IMG/VR virus record: IMGVR_UViG_3300021963_005223
Span: 1-64,000 of that record
DNA from: a virus
Length of the DNA: 64,000 nucleotides
Reading direction: 5' to 3' (one strand)
This document shows, piece by piece, positions 29,404 through 38,240 of this stretch (position 1 is the first letter of the stretch; every line of letters begins with the position of its first letter). The translations under genes and the position numbers were made by a program. The notes beneath the pieces are model-generated. The model saw only the letters and a program-made list of their open reading frames with translations, ran no database searches and was not told the origin of the DNA.

Positions 29404-30312
29404 ATGGACATTCAAGCACTTCGCAAAATGCGCAATTCTGACTTCGGCAAAATCGCTGGAGAGTTCGAGAAAATCGCAAATCCCCAAACCCAAACTAAGT
29501 CATATGCTGATGATCGCTTCTGGAAACTAGAAGGTGATAAAGCAGGTAATGGTACAGCCACACTTCGCTTTCTACCACGTGTAGAGGGTGATGAGTTGCC
29601 ATGGGTTCGTATATTTTCTCATGGATTCCAAGGTCCGACTGGGAAATGGTATATTGAAAATTCCCTCACTACTCTTAATGAGAACGATCCAGTCGGTGAG
29701 TTGAACACCAAACTTTGGAACTCTGGTTCTGAAGCCAACAAGAAAATTGCTCAAGCACAAAAGCGTAAACTAAGTTTTATCGCTAACGTGTTGATCGTTT
29801 CTGATCCTAAGCACCCAGAGAACGAAGGTAAAGTATTCCTATTTAAATTTGGTAAGAAAATCTTTGATAAGATTATGGACAAAGCACGTCCTACTTTCGA
29901 AGATGAAAAGCCAGTGAACGTGTTCGACTTCTGGGAAGGTGCCAACTTCAAACTGCGTATGCGTAAGAAGGATGGTTATACCAATTATGATGAATCTGCT
30001 TTCGCTGAGCCATCTGCAATTTCATCTGACGATGAAGCAATTCTTAAGGTTGCTAATGCTCAATATAAATTGGCAGAGTTCCTCGATCGTAAGAACTTCA
30101 AGTCTTATGATGAGTTGAAAAAGAAACTGGAAGAAGTATTGTCTGGTGATTCTTTTGCAGGTAAATCTGCAGCTGAACTTTCTGAGGAAGAAGATCGTCC
30201 AGTTGCTTCTGCACCAAAGATCGCAAGTAAACCTGCACCATCCATTGCGTCAGCTAGTGACGACGATGAAGATGTAATGTCTTATTTCGAGAAGATTGCT
30301 AAAGAAGATTAA
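29404..30312 (+). CDS. gp32: gp32 single-stranded DNA-binding protein
   Basis: A 302-residue protein with the gp32 layout: a basic N-terminal cooperativity region (ALRKMRNSDFGKI), the OB-fold core with RFLP near residue 56 and FWEGANFKLRMRKK, and a Ser/Ala-rich acidic tail ending DDDEDVMSYFEKIAKED. It coats single-stranded DNA in replication and repair. AAAGGAAA precedes the ATG. A strong terminator follows. Confidence 0.93.
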   Translation: MDIQALRKMRNSDFGKIAGEFEKIANPQTQTKSYADDRFWKLEGDKAGNGTATLRFLPRVEGDELPWVRIFSHGFQGPTGKWYIENSLTTLNENDPVGELNTKLWNSGSEANKKIAQAQKRKLSFIANVLIVSDPKHPENEGKVFLFKFGKKIFDKIMDKARPTFEDEKPVNVFDFWEGANFKLRMRKKDGYTNYDESAFAEPSAISSDDEAILKVANAQYKLAEFLDRKNFKSYDELKKKLEEVLSGDSFAGKSAAELSEEEDRPVASAPKIASKPAPSIASASDDDEDVMSYFEKIAKED

Positions 30313-30330
30313 TCTTTAGAGTAGAAAAGA

Positions 30331-30355
30331 AAAGGGAGCTTCGGCTCCCTTTTTT
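30331..30355. terminator. Bidirectional terminator between gp32 and gp29
   Basis: A 9-bp GC-rich stem AAAGGGAGC/GCTCCCTTT with TTCG tetraloop and a T-run on the plus strand, with A-run on the other side. It separates two convergent operons. Confidence 0.9.
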
Positions 30356-30356
30356 A

Positions 30357-32150
30357 TTATGTTGCGAATCGTGACCTAACGTATCGACTCATTGTTTGTT
30401 CTTGATTGCGAACAGGTAATTGAACCACTGAATTATTAGTTGTCTTATTATTTGTTACTGGAGCGACAACAGTATTACCACCACTACCACCACCTGCTAC
30501 TGCAGCAGTTCTGGCTCCATCATTGGCAGCTGATTGATTGGAAACGAAGTTTGCTTGTCCCATCGCTGCACCCATAGCAACAATTTTATCAGTAGGTAAT
30601 GCAGCAATGGCTTTAATATTTTCTGGTTTAATATCAGAGAACATCTTAAGTCCAGCACCAAGTTTCTCAACACCAATACCTGCTTTCTCAATATTTTGTC
30701 CATGTTCACCTAAAGCAATAATCTGATCCACTGGAGATTTTTGTCCAGAAACTTTAGATAGTAGACCACCAACTAAGTTGCCTATACCACCTACTACGTT
30801 GGCTGCAGCAAAAGCAGCCATACCACCAGAAACTGCCAGTAAACCTGCGCCAACCATCATAAGATTGTTTCCATCTACAGCAGCTAATCTTTCAATGGAA
30901 GAGGTGATAGCATTTATGGTTGCAATAATTGCTTCAGATATGGCTCCGATAACACCCATAACAACATTACCGACAGCACTAATAATTTCAGGAATTTTTT
31001 CAATAGCTGCCACGAATACGTTTTGAACAACGTCTGCCACTTTAATTAAAACTGGAGCGAATGCTTCCATAAATGGCGCAGCGTATTCAAGTGCTTTACC
31101 TATTCCCATAAACGCTAAAACTGCTGCACCAAGACCTAGAAGAACTTTTGGATTTGCTAAAGCAGAAACACCTTGCGCAATTCCTATTAGCAGTGCTTTA
31201 ATACCTGCACCTGCGCCAGCACCGATTGATTTTAAACCAGCTCCAAGTGCTTTAAATCCTGCACCTAGTGCTCCTAGTATTCCAGCACCCATCCCACTAC
31301 CATCACTGGGAGCAGCTGCTTTCATTTTATCACCACCCATTGCAGATGTGTTCTTTGATATTTCTTGTAGTAGTTTAGTTTGTGCTTCTTCACGACGAGC
31401 AGATTCCATTTCTTCTTCAGAAACATTCATCGCATCGTTTTGTTCTTTATTTGTTAATTCAGTTCCAGCTGCTTGTGGTTTTGCTATTAAATTCGCACGT
31501 AAGTCTGTTTTAGCAAATGCATCAGATAGTGATTCACGTTTAGATAATAAACGCTGTCCTTCTTTCGTACCAGCCATTTGTTTATCATTTAAGCCAGTTT
31601 CTTTTTTAAACTTTTCTAAATCAGCTTCATTTGATTTAATACTCTTTGCTGTCTTATTTCTTTCTTCAAAATCTTGACCAAGTTCTTTATATGACTTTTC
31701 GCTTCCTAGTTTCTTTTGCTGATCAGCGAATTCTCTTGAAGCAATTTTCTTATCAAACATACCACCTACATTAATTGCTTTGAGTGCAGTTGTCCCTGTT
31801 GCTCTGGCTGATCCAAATTTATCCCCAAAACTTTTCCCAAGATTTGCAAATTTATCTCTAATCGAGTCGAAGGTTTTTACAGTTGACGCTATATTTGCAA
31901 TTGCTTCAGATTCTTCACCTTTGATTCTTTTTAATTCGTCCGCAGAAACTTTACTAACTTGAACAAGTTCTTCTTGTTGTTCTAGCTGTTTCTTTTGGAC
32001 TTTAAGTATTTCTTCTTCACGTTTAGCTGGCGCACCAGATTCAGCCAATGTTCTAATTGTTTGAATGTGTTCTAGCGATAACTGTTGAACTTCCAACAGT
32101 TTCTTAAAATCGCTCGATTGAACATGAATCGTCATCGGTGGTTTAGCCAT
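30357..32150 (-). CDS. gp29: gp29-like tail tape-measure/hub protein
   Basis: A 597-residue protein, close to T4 gp29 in length (590). A long charged coiled-coil N-terminal half is followed by Gly/Ala-rich hydrophobic segments (about residues 285-430) and a C-terminal part ending in RYVRSRFAT. These features are typical of tape measures, which set tail length and can reach the host membrane. It is last in a minus-strand operon of tail and packaging genes. Confidence 0.78.
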   Translation of the reverse strand: MAKPPMTIHVQSSDFKKLLEVQQLSLEHIQTIRTLAESGAPAKREEEILKVQKKQLEQQEELVQVSKVSADELKRIKGEESEAIANIASTVKTFDSIRDKFANLGKSFGDKFGSARATGTTALKAINVGGMFDKKIASREFADQQKKLGSEKSYKELGQDFEERNKTAKSIKSNEADLEKFKKETGLNDKQMAGTKEGQRLLSKRESLSDAFAKTDLRANLIAKPQAAGTELTNKEQNDAMNVSEEEMESARREEAQTKLLQEISKNTSAMGGDKMKAAAPSDGSGMGAGILGALGAGFKALGAGLKSIGAGAGAGIKALLIGIAQGVSALANPKVLLGLGAAVLAFMGIGKALEYAAPFMEAFAPVLIKVADVVQNVFVAAIEKIPEIISAVGNVVMGVIGAISEAIIATINAITSSIERLAAVDGNNLMMVGAGLLAVSGGMAAFAAANVVGGIGNLVGGLLSKVSGQKSPVDQIIALGEHGQNIEKAGIGVEKLGAGLKMFSDIKPENIKAIAALPTDKIVAMGAAMGQANFVSNQSAANDGARTAAVAGGGSGGNTVVAPVTNNKTTNNSVVQLPVRNQEQTMSRYVRSRFAT

Positions 32151-32153
32151 ACT

Positions 32154-32300
32154 TTACCTTTTTTTCTGTGCTTCTAATCTCTGTTTTTCTTCTTCTAAAT
32201 GCTTAATTAACATGGCAACATACACTTCTCTTTCAAACGGAATCATATTCTCAAGTTCCGTTAGCGAGTATTTGTGGTACTGCATCAAAGCAAAATTCAT
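32154..32300 (-). CDS. Small protein in the gp51 position (48 aa)
   Basis: The frame starts with MNFALMQYHKYS and ends three bases before gp29. LTELENMIPFEREVYVAML and a charged helical tail look like a small assembly factor. T4 gp51, a hub-assembly helper, is encoded next to hub genes, so the position is suggestive only. Confidence 0.5.
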   Translation of the reverse strand: MNFALMQYHKYSLTELENMIPFEREVYVAMLIKHLEEEKQRLEAQKKR

Positions 32301-32338
32301 TTTATAATAATTGAACAAACTATCATGACAAAGGTTTA

Positions 32339-33058
32339 TTAAAAAAAACTTTGGAGTCCCTCCAAAACTTTATGGTGAGCACGATTACAAACAGGGCAGT
32401 TATAATTAACTTCTTGTTTTAATCTCGGCATAGTTTCAAAGAACTTTTGCACTTTGGCAAATTGCTCAGAAGTTAAGTTGTTAATAAAATCTAACAGTTC
32501 TTCTTGAGTCTGTTCTTTTCCATAAAATAGTTCGTCACCTTGATAAATGTAATCAATACATTCAGCAACAATTTTGAATAAATCATCAAGATTGTTTACA
32601 TCAAGGTTCTGTAATTTCTTTAACACTTGCATTGTAGGGTATTTCATCACAACACCAACGTCGCCGAATAAGTGAACCTTATTATTGTGGTCTGGTGATT
32701 TTTCTACCTGCAGTTTCGTAATATCAAAAGAGATTTGAACTCTGGCTTTTTCATCTTCGCAAACATCACATGGGAAAATTAAATCTACAGTTTCCCCAAC
32801 AGACTTTGCACGCAATTGAGTGAAAATATATTCTAAATCAAATGTTGCTATTTCATCAGCATTAAAATCTCCAACTACACACGTCTTAATAACATCTTTA
32901 AGCGTATTAACCATAACGATTGGGTCTTCGCTTTGTTGTGCCATCATTAATGCTTTTTCTTCACGAACCAAAAATGGTCTATATTTTACTTCTTTCCCAG
33001 TAGATGGGATCGTCAACGTATACGTTGGCGTGCTACTCATTGGTAATGCCATATTCAA
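32339..33058 (-). CDS. gp26: gp26-like baseplate hub protein
   Basis: A 239-residue protein. VKYRPFLVREEKALMMAQQ near the N-terminus, an internal CDVCED and a C-terminal CPVCNRAHH zinc site match gp26 of T4-like phages. It would be part of the central hub. Its start overlaps the end of the gp16-like gene. Confidence 0.8.
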   Translation of the reverse strand: MNMALPMSSTPTYTLTIPSTGKEVKYRPFLVREEKALMMAQQSEDPIVMVNTLKDVIKTCVVGDFNADEIATFDLEYIFTQLRAKSVGETVDLIFPCDVCEDEKARVQISFDITKLQVEKSPDHNNKVHLFGDVGVVMKYPTMQVLKKLQNLDVNNLDDLFKIVAECIDYIYQGDELFYGKEQTQEELLDFINNLTSEQFAKVQKFFETMPRLKQEVNYNCPVCNRAHHKVLEGLQSFF

Positions 33059-33480
33059 TCTCCTTTAGTCATATTCTTAATAAGTTTATTCAACTCAGTC
33101 GTGCTACCAACAAAGATAGCGTTATTATTAGTTACCTGTTTTGCTGCTTCAGCTTTACTAGGTGCATCAAGTTTTTGTTTTTGCTGATGTAAGTCCATCA
33201 ATTGTTGGTTTACGTCAGCTAATTGTTTCATCAAATTGCCCACAACTTCGAAAGCACGTGGGTGCTCAGATTGTTTTGCAACTTCCAATGCATCTGTTAA
33301 TGCCAATTGTCCTTGTTGCAATAATACACGAAGATTGTTTCTGGCGACTGTATAGTCGTCTTCAATCTTTTCATTTACTGGAGTTATAGTATTTCCTGTA
33401 GAATCCAATACTTCAACTTCAGTTTTCTTTTCAATCTTAACTGTATCAAAAACTTCTGACAATTTATCATCAATTTTCAT
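33055..33480 (-). CDS. gp16: gp16-like small terminase subunit
   Basis: A 141-residue helical protein. DDYTVARNNLR, SEHPRAFEVVGNLMKQLADVN and the ending NNAIFVGSTTELNKLIK correspond to the matching blocks of T4 gp16 (which has DDYGVVRRN, SPRHMEVF and FMGSPTEL). It recognises DNA for packaging and stimulates the large terminase. Gene 17 is not in this window. Confidence 0.82.
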   Translation of the reverse strand: MKIDDKLSEVFDTVKIEKKTEVEVLDSTGNTITPVNEKIEDDYTVARNNLRVLLQQGQLALTDALEVAKQSEHPRAFEVVGNLMKQLADVNQQLMDLHQQKQKLDAPSKAEAAKQVTNNNAIFVGSTTELNKLIKNMTKGD

Positions 33481-33493
33481 AATAATCCTTTAT

Positions 33494-34195
33494 TTATTCT
33501 CTACCACTAAAGTTCATAGTGTTGTAATCTTGTTGAAATCCAGTAAAGTTAGAAGCATATTGTTCTGGTACACTTGCATAGCTAGACAGTTCTCTATCAT
33601 TAAGTGTTGGTAGTTTTGTCCAACGTGCCCAAGGAGATTCTTTAGTTTCCATCGGAGCAGAAAACGATCTAGAAGTCCAATATTTGTAATTCATAGAAAT
33701 TTGTAATTTCATAACTTCTTTTTGGTCATATCCAACTTGAATCTGTCCAACATTTTTTGGATAGCATTCATTCATTTCAATTTCGTAGCGTTTTCTATTT
33801 TTAGTGTCTTCTACTTCAATTTTAATTTCTGATGTATAGTCATCATAATAGTTAAAATTTCTAGAAAATGGATCTTGAATTGACTCCATCCACTGATCAA
33901 AAAACTTTTTAACTTCCATGTTGTTATCTACATAAAAAGATAAATTGGCATTATCAAACATTTTTTCGTTTGGTGCTTCACGAACTTCACCATGAATTCT
34001 AATCTGATTGGTTGCCATAGTTACACCTGGGATAGTTATATCAGAACAGAATAAAAGAATTTTTCTCATGTTTGGTGCATACGACATACTCTTAGGGACT
34101 CTAATTGATACAGTATATCTTGATGTTCTCATCAACCCTTCGGTTTTAACCAGAGAGATAAAATTCTTTAAAACTCCATTTTTTGGTTCAGACAT
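33494..34195 (-). CDS. Tail-tube-fold protein (gp54- or gp19-like)
   Basis: A 233-residue protein with a tail-tube type pattern: FCSDITIPGVTMATNQ, then ANLSFYVDNNMEVKKFFDQWM. In T4 both gp19 (tube) and gp54 (tube initiator) have this fold. A gp48-like cap gene nearby makes gp54 more likely, but the choice cannot be made from this sequence. Confidence 0.7.
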   Translation of the reverse strand: MSEPKNGVLKNFISLVKTEGLMRTSRYTVSIRVPKSMSYAPNMRKILLFCSDITIPGVTMATNQIRIHGEVREAPNEKMFDNANLSFYVDNNMEVKKFFDQWMESIQDPFSRNFNYYDDYTSEIKIEVEDTKNRKRYEIEMNECYPKNVGQIQVGYDQKEVMKLQISMNYKYWTSRSFSAPMETKESPWARWTKLPTLNDRELSSYASVPEQYASNFTGFQQDYNTMNFSGRE

Positions 34196-34198
34196 TTT

Positions 34199-34798
34199 TT
34201 AACCCATTTTTCTAAGTGAATCTGCCCAGATTGCATCTTTAGATGAACCCACAAATCTTTCAACTGGAAGCAACATTGCAGTAGCCCAATCATTTGCAGG
34301 AATTTCCCTAAAGGGTGATCTTACATGATTTAACAGATAATGTTTAACGCATGGAATCGCTCCATTATAACGAGATACTCCATCTATAAGTGCCCAAGAA
34401 TATTTGATTCTTGTCGTTTCGTTCATTTTATCGTTACTCTTAAAAATCATTAAACGATCTAGTAAACGAACACGTAATTGGTATGGTAAATAATGCATAT
34501 TTAAACCCAAGAATCCACCTTCTACTTTTCTAAACGGGAAAACTAGAGGGAACCTATCATAATACGGTAGAGTATCTTTTAGTTTTGGGTCATAAAAATA
34601 CATATAAAGTTTCCCAGGAGTGATACTGGTCTTTAGTTGTGTCGTATCGCCCTGTAATACTTTAGGTGGTGTTATTCTCTGTTTGTTTAACAGTAGAACT
34701 TGTTGTTCAAACCAGCCACGAGACTTTTTAGCTGCAGTCTTGAGGTCGTATTGGTTTTTCTCAAATACGTCTTGTAATGTTGTTGGATTTTTAGCCAT
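34199..34798 (-). CDS. Conserved myovirus protein of unknown function (199 aa)
   Basis: Lies between gp4 and the tube-fold gene. The block LYMYFYDPKLKDTLPYYDRF with FLGLNMHYLPYQLR resembles a protein I recall in this position in T4-like phages of aquatic origin. Probably a virion or assembly protein. A CTAAATA box stands five bases before its ATG. Confidence 0.6.
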   Translation of the reverse strand: MAKNPTTLQDVFEKNQYDLKTAAKKSRGWFEQQVLLLNKQRITPPKVLQGDTTQLKTSITPGKLYMYFYDPKLKDTLPYYDRFPLVFPFRKVEGGFLGLNMHYLPYQLRVRLLDRLMIFKSNDKMNETTRIKYSWALIDGVSRYNGAIPCVKHYLLNHVRSPFREIPANDWATAMLLPVERFVGSSKDAIWADSLRKMG

Positions 34799-34803
34799 AT
34801 TAT

Positions 34804-34810
34804 TATTTAG
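34804..34810 (-). promoter_or_regulatory. Possible late promoter box CTAAATA
   Basis: On the minus strand, exactly five bases before the ATG of the 199-residue gene, the same spacing as at 20333 and 41926. Confidence 0.45.
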
Positions 34811-34813
34811 GCA

Positions 34814-35248
34814 TTATAAGCCAAGTTCGTTTTCTGTAATGATTTTAAATTCCCACCCACGATCTTTGGCGTATTCTGTAGCTGCTTGCCATTTAGCCTG
34901 ATTTTTAATAAAAGTCATAGATTCAGTTATGTATTTCTGTGTTTGGCGACCTGGATATTCAGGTGGTTGAGTTTGTTTAAAAGGTTTAACCTCGATAAGA
35001 TAGGTCTTTAATATACCATCTTTTTGTTTAACTTGTATCTGAAAATCAACAAAATAACGATGTAATTTATTGTCTGTGGGACATCTATATGGAACTATAG
35101 TTTCCTCGGATCTCCATTTTATAACTGAGGGGTTTTTGTCACACCAAGAAGCGAATCTGGTCTCCCAGGAGCTGCGCATAATTATGTTTGTTGGATCCCC
35201 AGCATATTTTTCTGGAAATATTGGTTTGAATAATCTTTTGTGAAACAT
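34814..35248 (-). CDS. gp4: gp4-like head completion protein
   Basis: A 144-residue protein of the gp4 (50) family with a nuclease-like core: SSWETRFASWCDKNP, VDFQI and LIEVKP, an E...D...ExK arrangement as in TnsA-type endonucleases. gp4 finishes heads before tail joining. First gene of the minus-strand operon. Confidence 0.82.
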   Translation of the reverse strand: MFHKRLFKPIFPEKYAGDPTNIIMRSSWETRFASWCDKNPSVIKWRSEETIVPYRCPTDNKLHRYFVDFQIQVKQKDGILKTYLIEVKPFKQTQPPEYPGRQTQKYITESMTFIKNQAKWQAATEYAKDRGWEFKIITENELGL

Positions 35249-35250
35249 GC

Positions 35251-35281
35251 CTAAATAATATGATATCGATCAACTATTTAG
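35251..35281. promoter_or_regulatory. Divergent late promoter pair
   Basis: CTAAATA on the plus strand (35251-35257) and on the minus strand (35275-35281) face away from each other between gp4 and the gp48-like gene. They overlap in a 48-base gap and would drive both structural operons. Confidence 0.6.
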
Positions 35282-35296
35282 CTTCAGGATACAAAT

Positions 35297-36472
35297 ATGG
35301 CATTTCAAGACGAAATGGGTAATTATTACGGTGATGGTTCGAGCCAAAACGCTGAGCCAAAAAACTCATCACAGCCAGCTGTTCCACCAAAAGTATTAAC
35401 TGGTCCTTTATATACTTCTAGAGAAAGAACTACGTTTGATAGCAAAACTTACAATATAGAACAACATTCATACCCTCAAGATATTATGAGTTTTGAATAT
35501 GGTGGAAACTATGTATTGTTTTATATTAATGTTGCTGTTGAATCTAAACTATTCAATGATGCTAAAGTTGAGACAGTTGCTGACGTCCCAACCAGAGATA
35601 GAGGTTCAACTATTGCTATGAATGAAAAGTTATATGACGACCCTACTAGCGGAAAATCTAAAGCTGCTTTTGTTGGATTAAATGCAGCAGGACAAGTAAT
35701 TGAAGGTGCTGCAGCTGGTGGTTTATTTGCAGGTAGAAAGGGTGCTGTTGTTGGAGCAACTTTAAATGCTGCTCCAGCTGCTATTGGTATCGGTGCTGCA
35801 GCGACTCAAGCTGCTTCTGTAACTCGTGCGCAGAAAAGATTAAAAACTGCTATTGCATTGCATATTCCAAACCAATTAAATATTCGTTATGGTGTTTCTT
35901 ATGGCGAGGAAGATACATTTTCATATCAAGCTGCAGCTGCTGGCGCAGAAGCAATACTTAAAGCATTAGAAGGTGGTGGAGCAAAAAATTTAGGTAATGA
36001 TGCAGCTGCGATTGTTGGCGCGATGGGATTAAAAAGTGATAAACAAGGTGCAGCTGCCAGCGCAGCATTTGGTTTGGCATCAAACCCAAAGAAAGAACAA
36101 GTATTTAAGAATGTCGACTTTAGAACATTCCAGTTTGACTATCAGTTCTTTCCAAGAAATAAAGATGAAGCAGCCAATGTTATAGAAATTATTAATACAT
36201 TCAAATATCACATGCATCCAGAATTTAAAGATGCGAATGAATTTTTATATGTTTATCCTTCTGAGTTTGATATAACATATTATCAAAACGGACAAGAGAA
36301 TCAAAATTTACATCGTCATACTTCTTGCGTACTAACAGAAATGAATGTGAACTATACACCTAACGGACAGTTTAACAGTTTTGATAATGGTATGCCAACG
36401 CAAATTAATATAACATTAAGTTTCCGTGAACTTTCACTTCTTACTAAAGATAAGATTAAGGATGGTCTATAA
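35297..36472 (+). CDS. gp48: gp48-like baseplate tail-tube cap
   Basis: A 391-residue protein. The N-terminal SYPQDIMSFEYGGNYVLFYINV, an Ala/Gly-rich hydrophobic middle (about 130-180) and the C-terminal FRTFQFDYQFFPRNKDEA...FHMHPEF-like part match the tube cap of T4-like phages. It closes the baseplate and starts the tail tube. Overlaps the gp53 gene by one base (TAATG). Confidence 0.75.
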   Translation: MAFQDEMGNYYGDGSSQNAEPKNSSQPAVPPKVLTGPLYTSRERTTFDSKTYNIEQHSYPQDIMSFEYGGNYVLFYINVAVESKLFNDAKVETVADVPTRDRGSTIAMNEKLYDDPTSGKSKAAFVGLNAAGQVIEGAAAGGLFAGRKGAVVGATLNAAPAAIGIGAAATQAASVTRAQKRLKTAIALHIPNQLNIRYGVSYGEEDTFSYQAAAAGAEAILKALEGGGAKNLGNDAAAIVGAMGLKSDKQGAAASAAFGLASNPKKEQVFKNVDFRTFQFDYQFFPRNKDEAANVIEIINTFKYHMHPEFKDANEFLYVYPSEFDITYYQNGQENQNLHRHTSCVLTEMNVNYTPNGQFNSFDNGMPTQINITLSFRELSLLTKDKIKDGL

Positions 36473-36963
36473 TGTACTTCGAAGATTTCCCAAAATTTTT
36501 ATATGACTTCGAAATTAAAGGTGAACGTAGATCATTCGTTGTCACCGATATAACAAGAAACATTCGTTTCCGCAGAGACGTTCTTGCAAATATAACAGTA
36601 TATGATGAGTATGATGTTGTTGATGGTGAAACACCAGAAATTGTAGCGGAGAAAATATATGGCGACGCACAATTTCACTGGGTAGTCATGTTAGCAAATG
36701 AAAGATTTGATTACAGATCTGATTGGGTAATGGATTATCCAAGACTTTCTGCGTTTATTGAAGATAAGTATGGCAATCAAGCTGATCAACCGCATCATTA
36801 TGAAGATGCTAAAGGTAATATCGTTCATTCCTCAGCTCCAGGTGCAGCATCGGTTTCTAATCGTCAATATGAAGAAGATTTAAATGAAAAGAAAAGAAGA
36901 ATTAAAATAGTTTCCCCACAAATATTAAATACAATATTAACTAACTTCGATAATTTATTATAA
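36472..36963 (+). CDS. gp53: gp53-like baseplate wedge protein
   Basis: A 163-residue protein. YDEYDVVDGETPEIVAEKIYGDAQFHWVVMLAN with a LysM-like region is typical of gp53, which joins wedge units around the hub. TAATG coupling on both sides. Confidence 0.85.
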   Translation: MYFEDFPKFLYDFEIKGERRSFVVTDITRNIRFRRDVLANITVYDEYDVVDGETPEIVAEKIYGDAQFHWVVMLANERFDYRSDWVMDYPRLSAFIEDKYGNQADQPHHYEDAKGNIVHSSAPGAASVSNRQYEEDLNEKKRRIKIVSPQILNTILTNFDNLL

Positions 36964-38240
36964 TGCAGCCACAACAAACATTAAGATTTGCTGGTGATGT
37001 ATCAGTAGGTAAAGTTAGAGTAATATCACAAAGCGGATTTTATCAAGACATTGCCAATCAAATTATAGGTATACAAGTTTTTGAAGACTTGTTATCGCCT
37101 TTCATCACAGGTACTTTAATTATTAAAGACTCTTTAGATTTAATTAATCTATTTCCATTCGTAGGTGAAGAATATGTTGAACTTGATATTAAAACACCAA
37201 CATTAAAAACAGGAAATATATCTGGTAAGTTTTACATCTATAAGATGACAGACAGAGAAATGCTTAAAGATAAACAAGTAGTTTATCAATTACACTTCAC
37301 TTCTCAAGACGCACTAATTGATTTAAATAAAAGTATTAGTAAAACTTTTACAGGTAAAGTATCTGATATTGCAAATACATTATTGACGGATAAGACTAAT
37401 GGTATACAATCAACTAAGAAAAATATTGTAGAAGAGACATCCAATTCAACCAAATATACTTCTAATTTCTGGTCTCCGATTAAAAACTTATTATATTTAA
37501 CTGACAACGCTGTAAGTAAAAATGCTTCACCGAGTTATGTGTTTTTTGAAAACAGAGACGGATATAATTTCGTTTCTTTAGATTTTTTATATAAACAACC
37601 AATTATAGCCAACTTCACATTTGACAATTATGTTCGTGATGATAGACCAATGGGTGGAAGTATTAAAAATTTAGAAGAAGATTATAAAAGAATTATTGGA
37701 ATTAAAATTCCAACAGGAATAGATTATATTGATAGAATCTCTTCTGGTGTTTATGGTTCCAGAATGTATACACATGATATTGCTTCTAAGAAAATATCAA
37801 GTAATAATTTTGATATGTTAAAAAATGCCAAAAAGCAAAGTCGTTTAAACGAGTTCCCTCCTGCTTCCAAGAAAGTTATATATCGTTACGGTTCAACTAT
37901 TATGTTTAAACCAAAATATTATAATAACTTTTCTAATTTTGGTGATGTGACTAATGCTGGAATAATCCAAGAAAGAACGTCATTAATGAAACAAGCAGAA
38001 TCAACTAAAATACAAATTGTAGTTCCTGGACGTTGTGATTATACGGTAGGTAGAAAAGTTTATGTAAAACTTAATAAGATTGAACCAGTCAGTAAGAACG
38101 ATAAGAATACTATTGACAACATGTTCTCTGGGAATTATATTATATCTGCAATAAATCATTTTATCACTAAAGAAAAACATGAAAGTACTTTAGAGTTGAT
38201 AAAAGATTCTTTATTAATTAATCTGGATAAGGCGAAATAA
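36963..38240 (+). CDS. gp27-position baseplate hub protein
   Basis: A 425-residue beta-rich protein between gp53 and gp5. The opening GKVRVISQSGFYQDIANQI, the LFPFVGEEYVELDIKTP strand and the ASKKVIYRYGS segment are typical of the hub protein next to gp5 in aquatic T4-like phages. gp27 in T4 forms the hub ring on which gp5 sits. The assignment rests mainly on position. Confidence 0.65.
   Translation: MQPQQTLRFAGDVSVGKVRVISQSGFYQDIANQIIGIQVFEDLLSPFITGTLIIKDSLDLINLFPFVGEEYVELDIKTPTLKTGNISGKFYIYKMTDREMLKDKQVVYQLHFTSQDALIDLNKSISKTFTGKVSDIANTLLTDKTNGIQSTKKNIVEETSNSTKYTSNFWSPIKNLLYLTDNAVSKNASPSYVFFENRDGYNFVSLDFLYKQPIIANFTFDNYVRDDRPMGGSIKNLEEDYKRIIGIKIPTGIDYIDRISSGVYGSRMYTHDIASKKISSNNFDMLKNAKKQSRLNEFPPASKKVIYRYGSTIMFKPKYYNNFSNFGDVTNAGIIQERTSLMKQAESTKIQIVVPGRCDYTVGRKVYVKLNKIEPVSKNDKNTIDNMFSGNYIISAINHFITKEKHESTLELIKDSLLINLDKAK

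Noticed and set aside
32820-33068. Plus-strand frame opposite the gp26-like gene.
   Set aside because: A shadow of the well-supported minus-strand gene; no ribosome site and no family resemblance.
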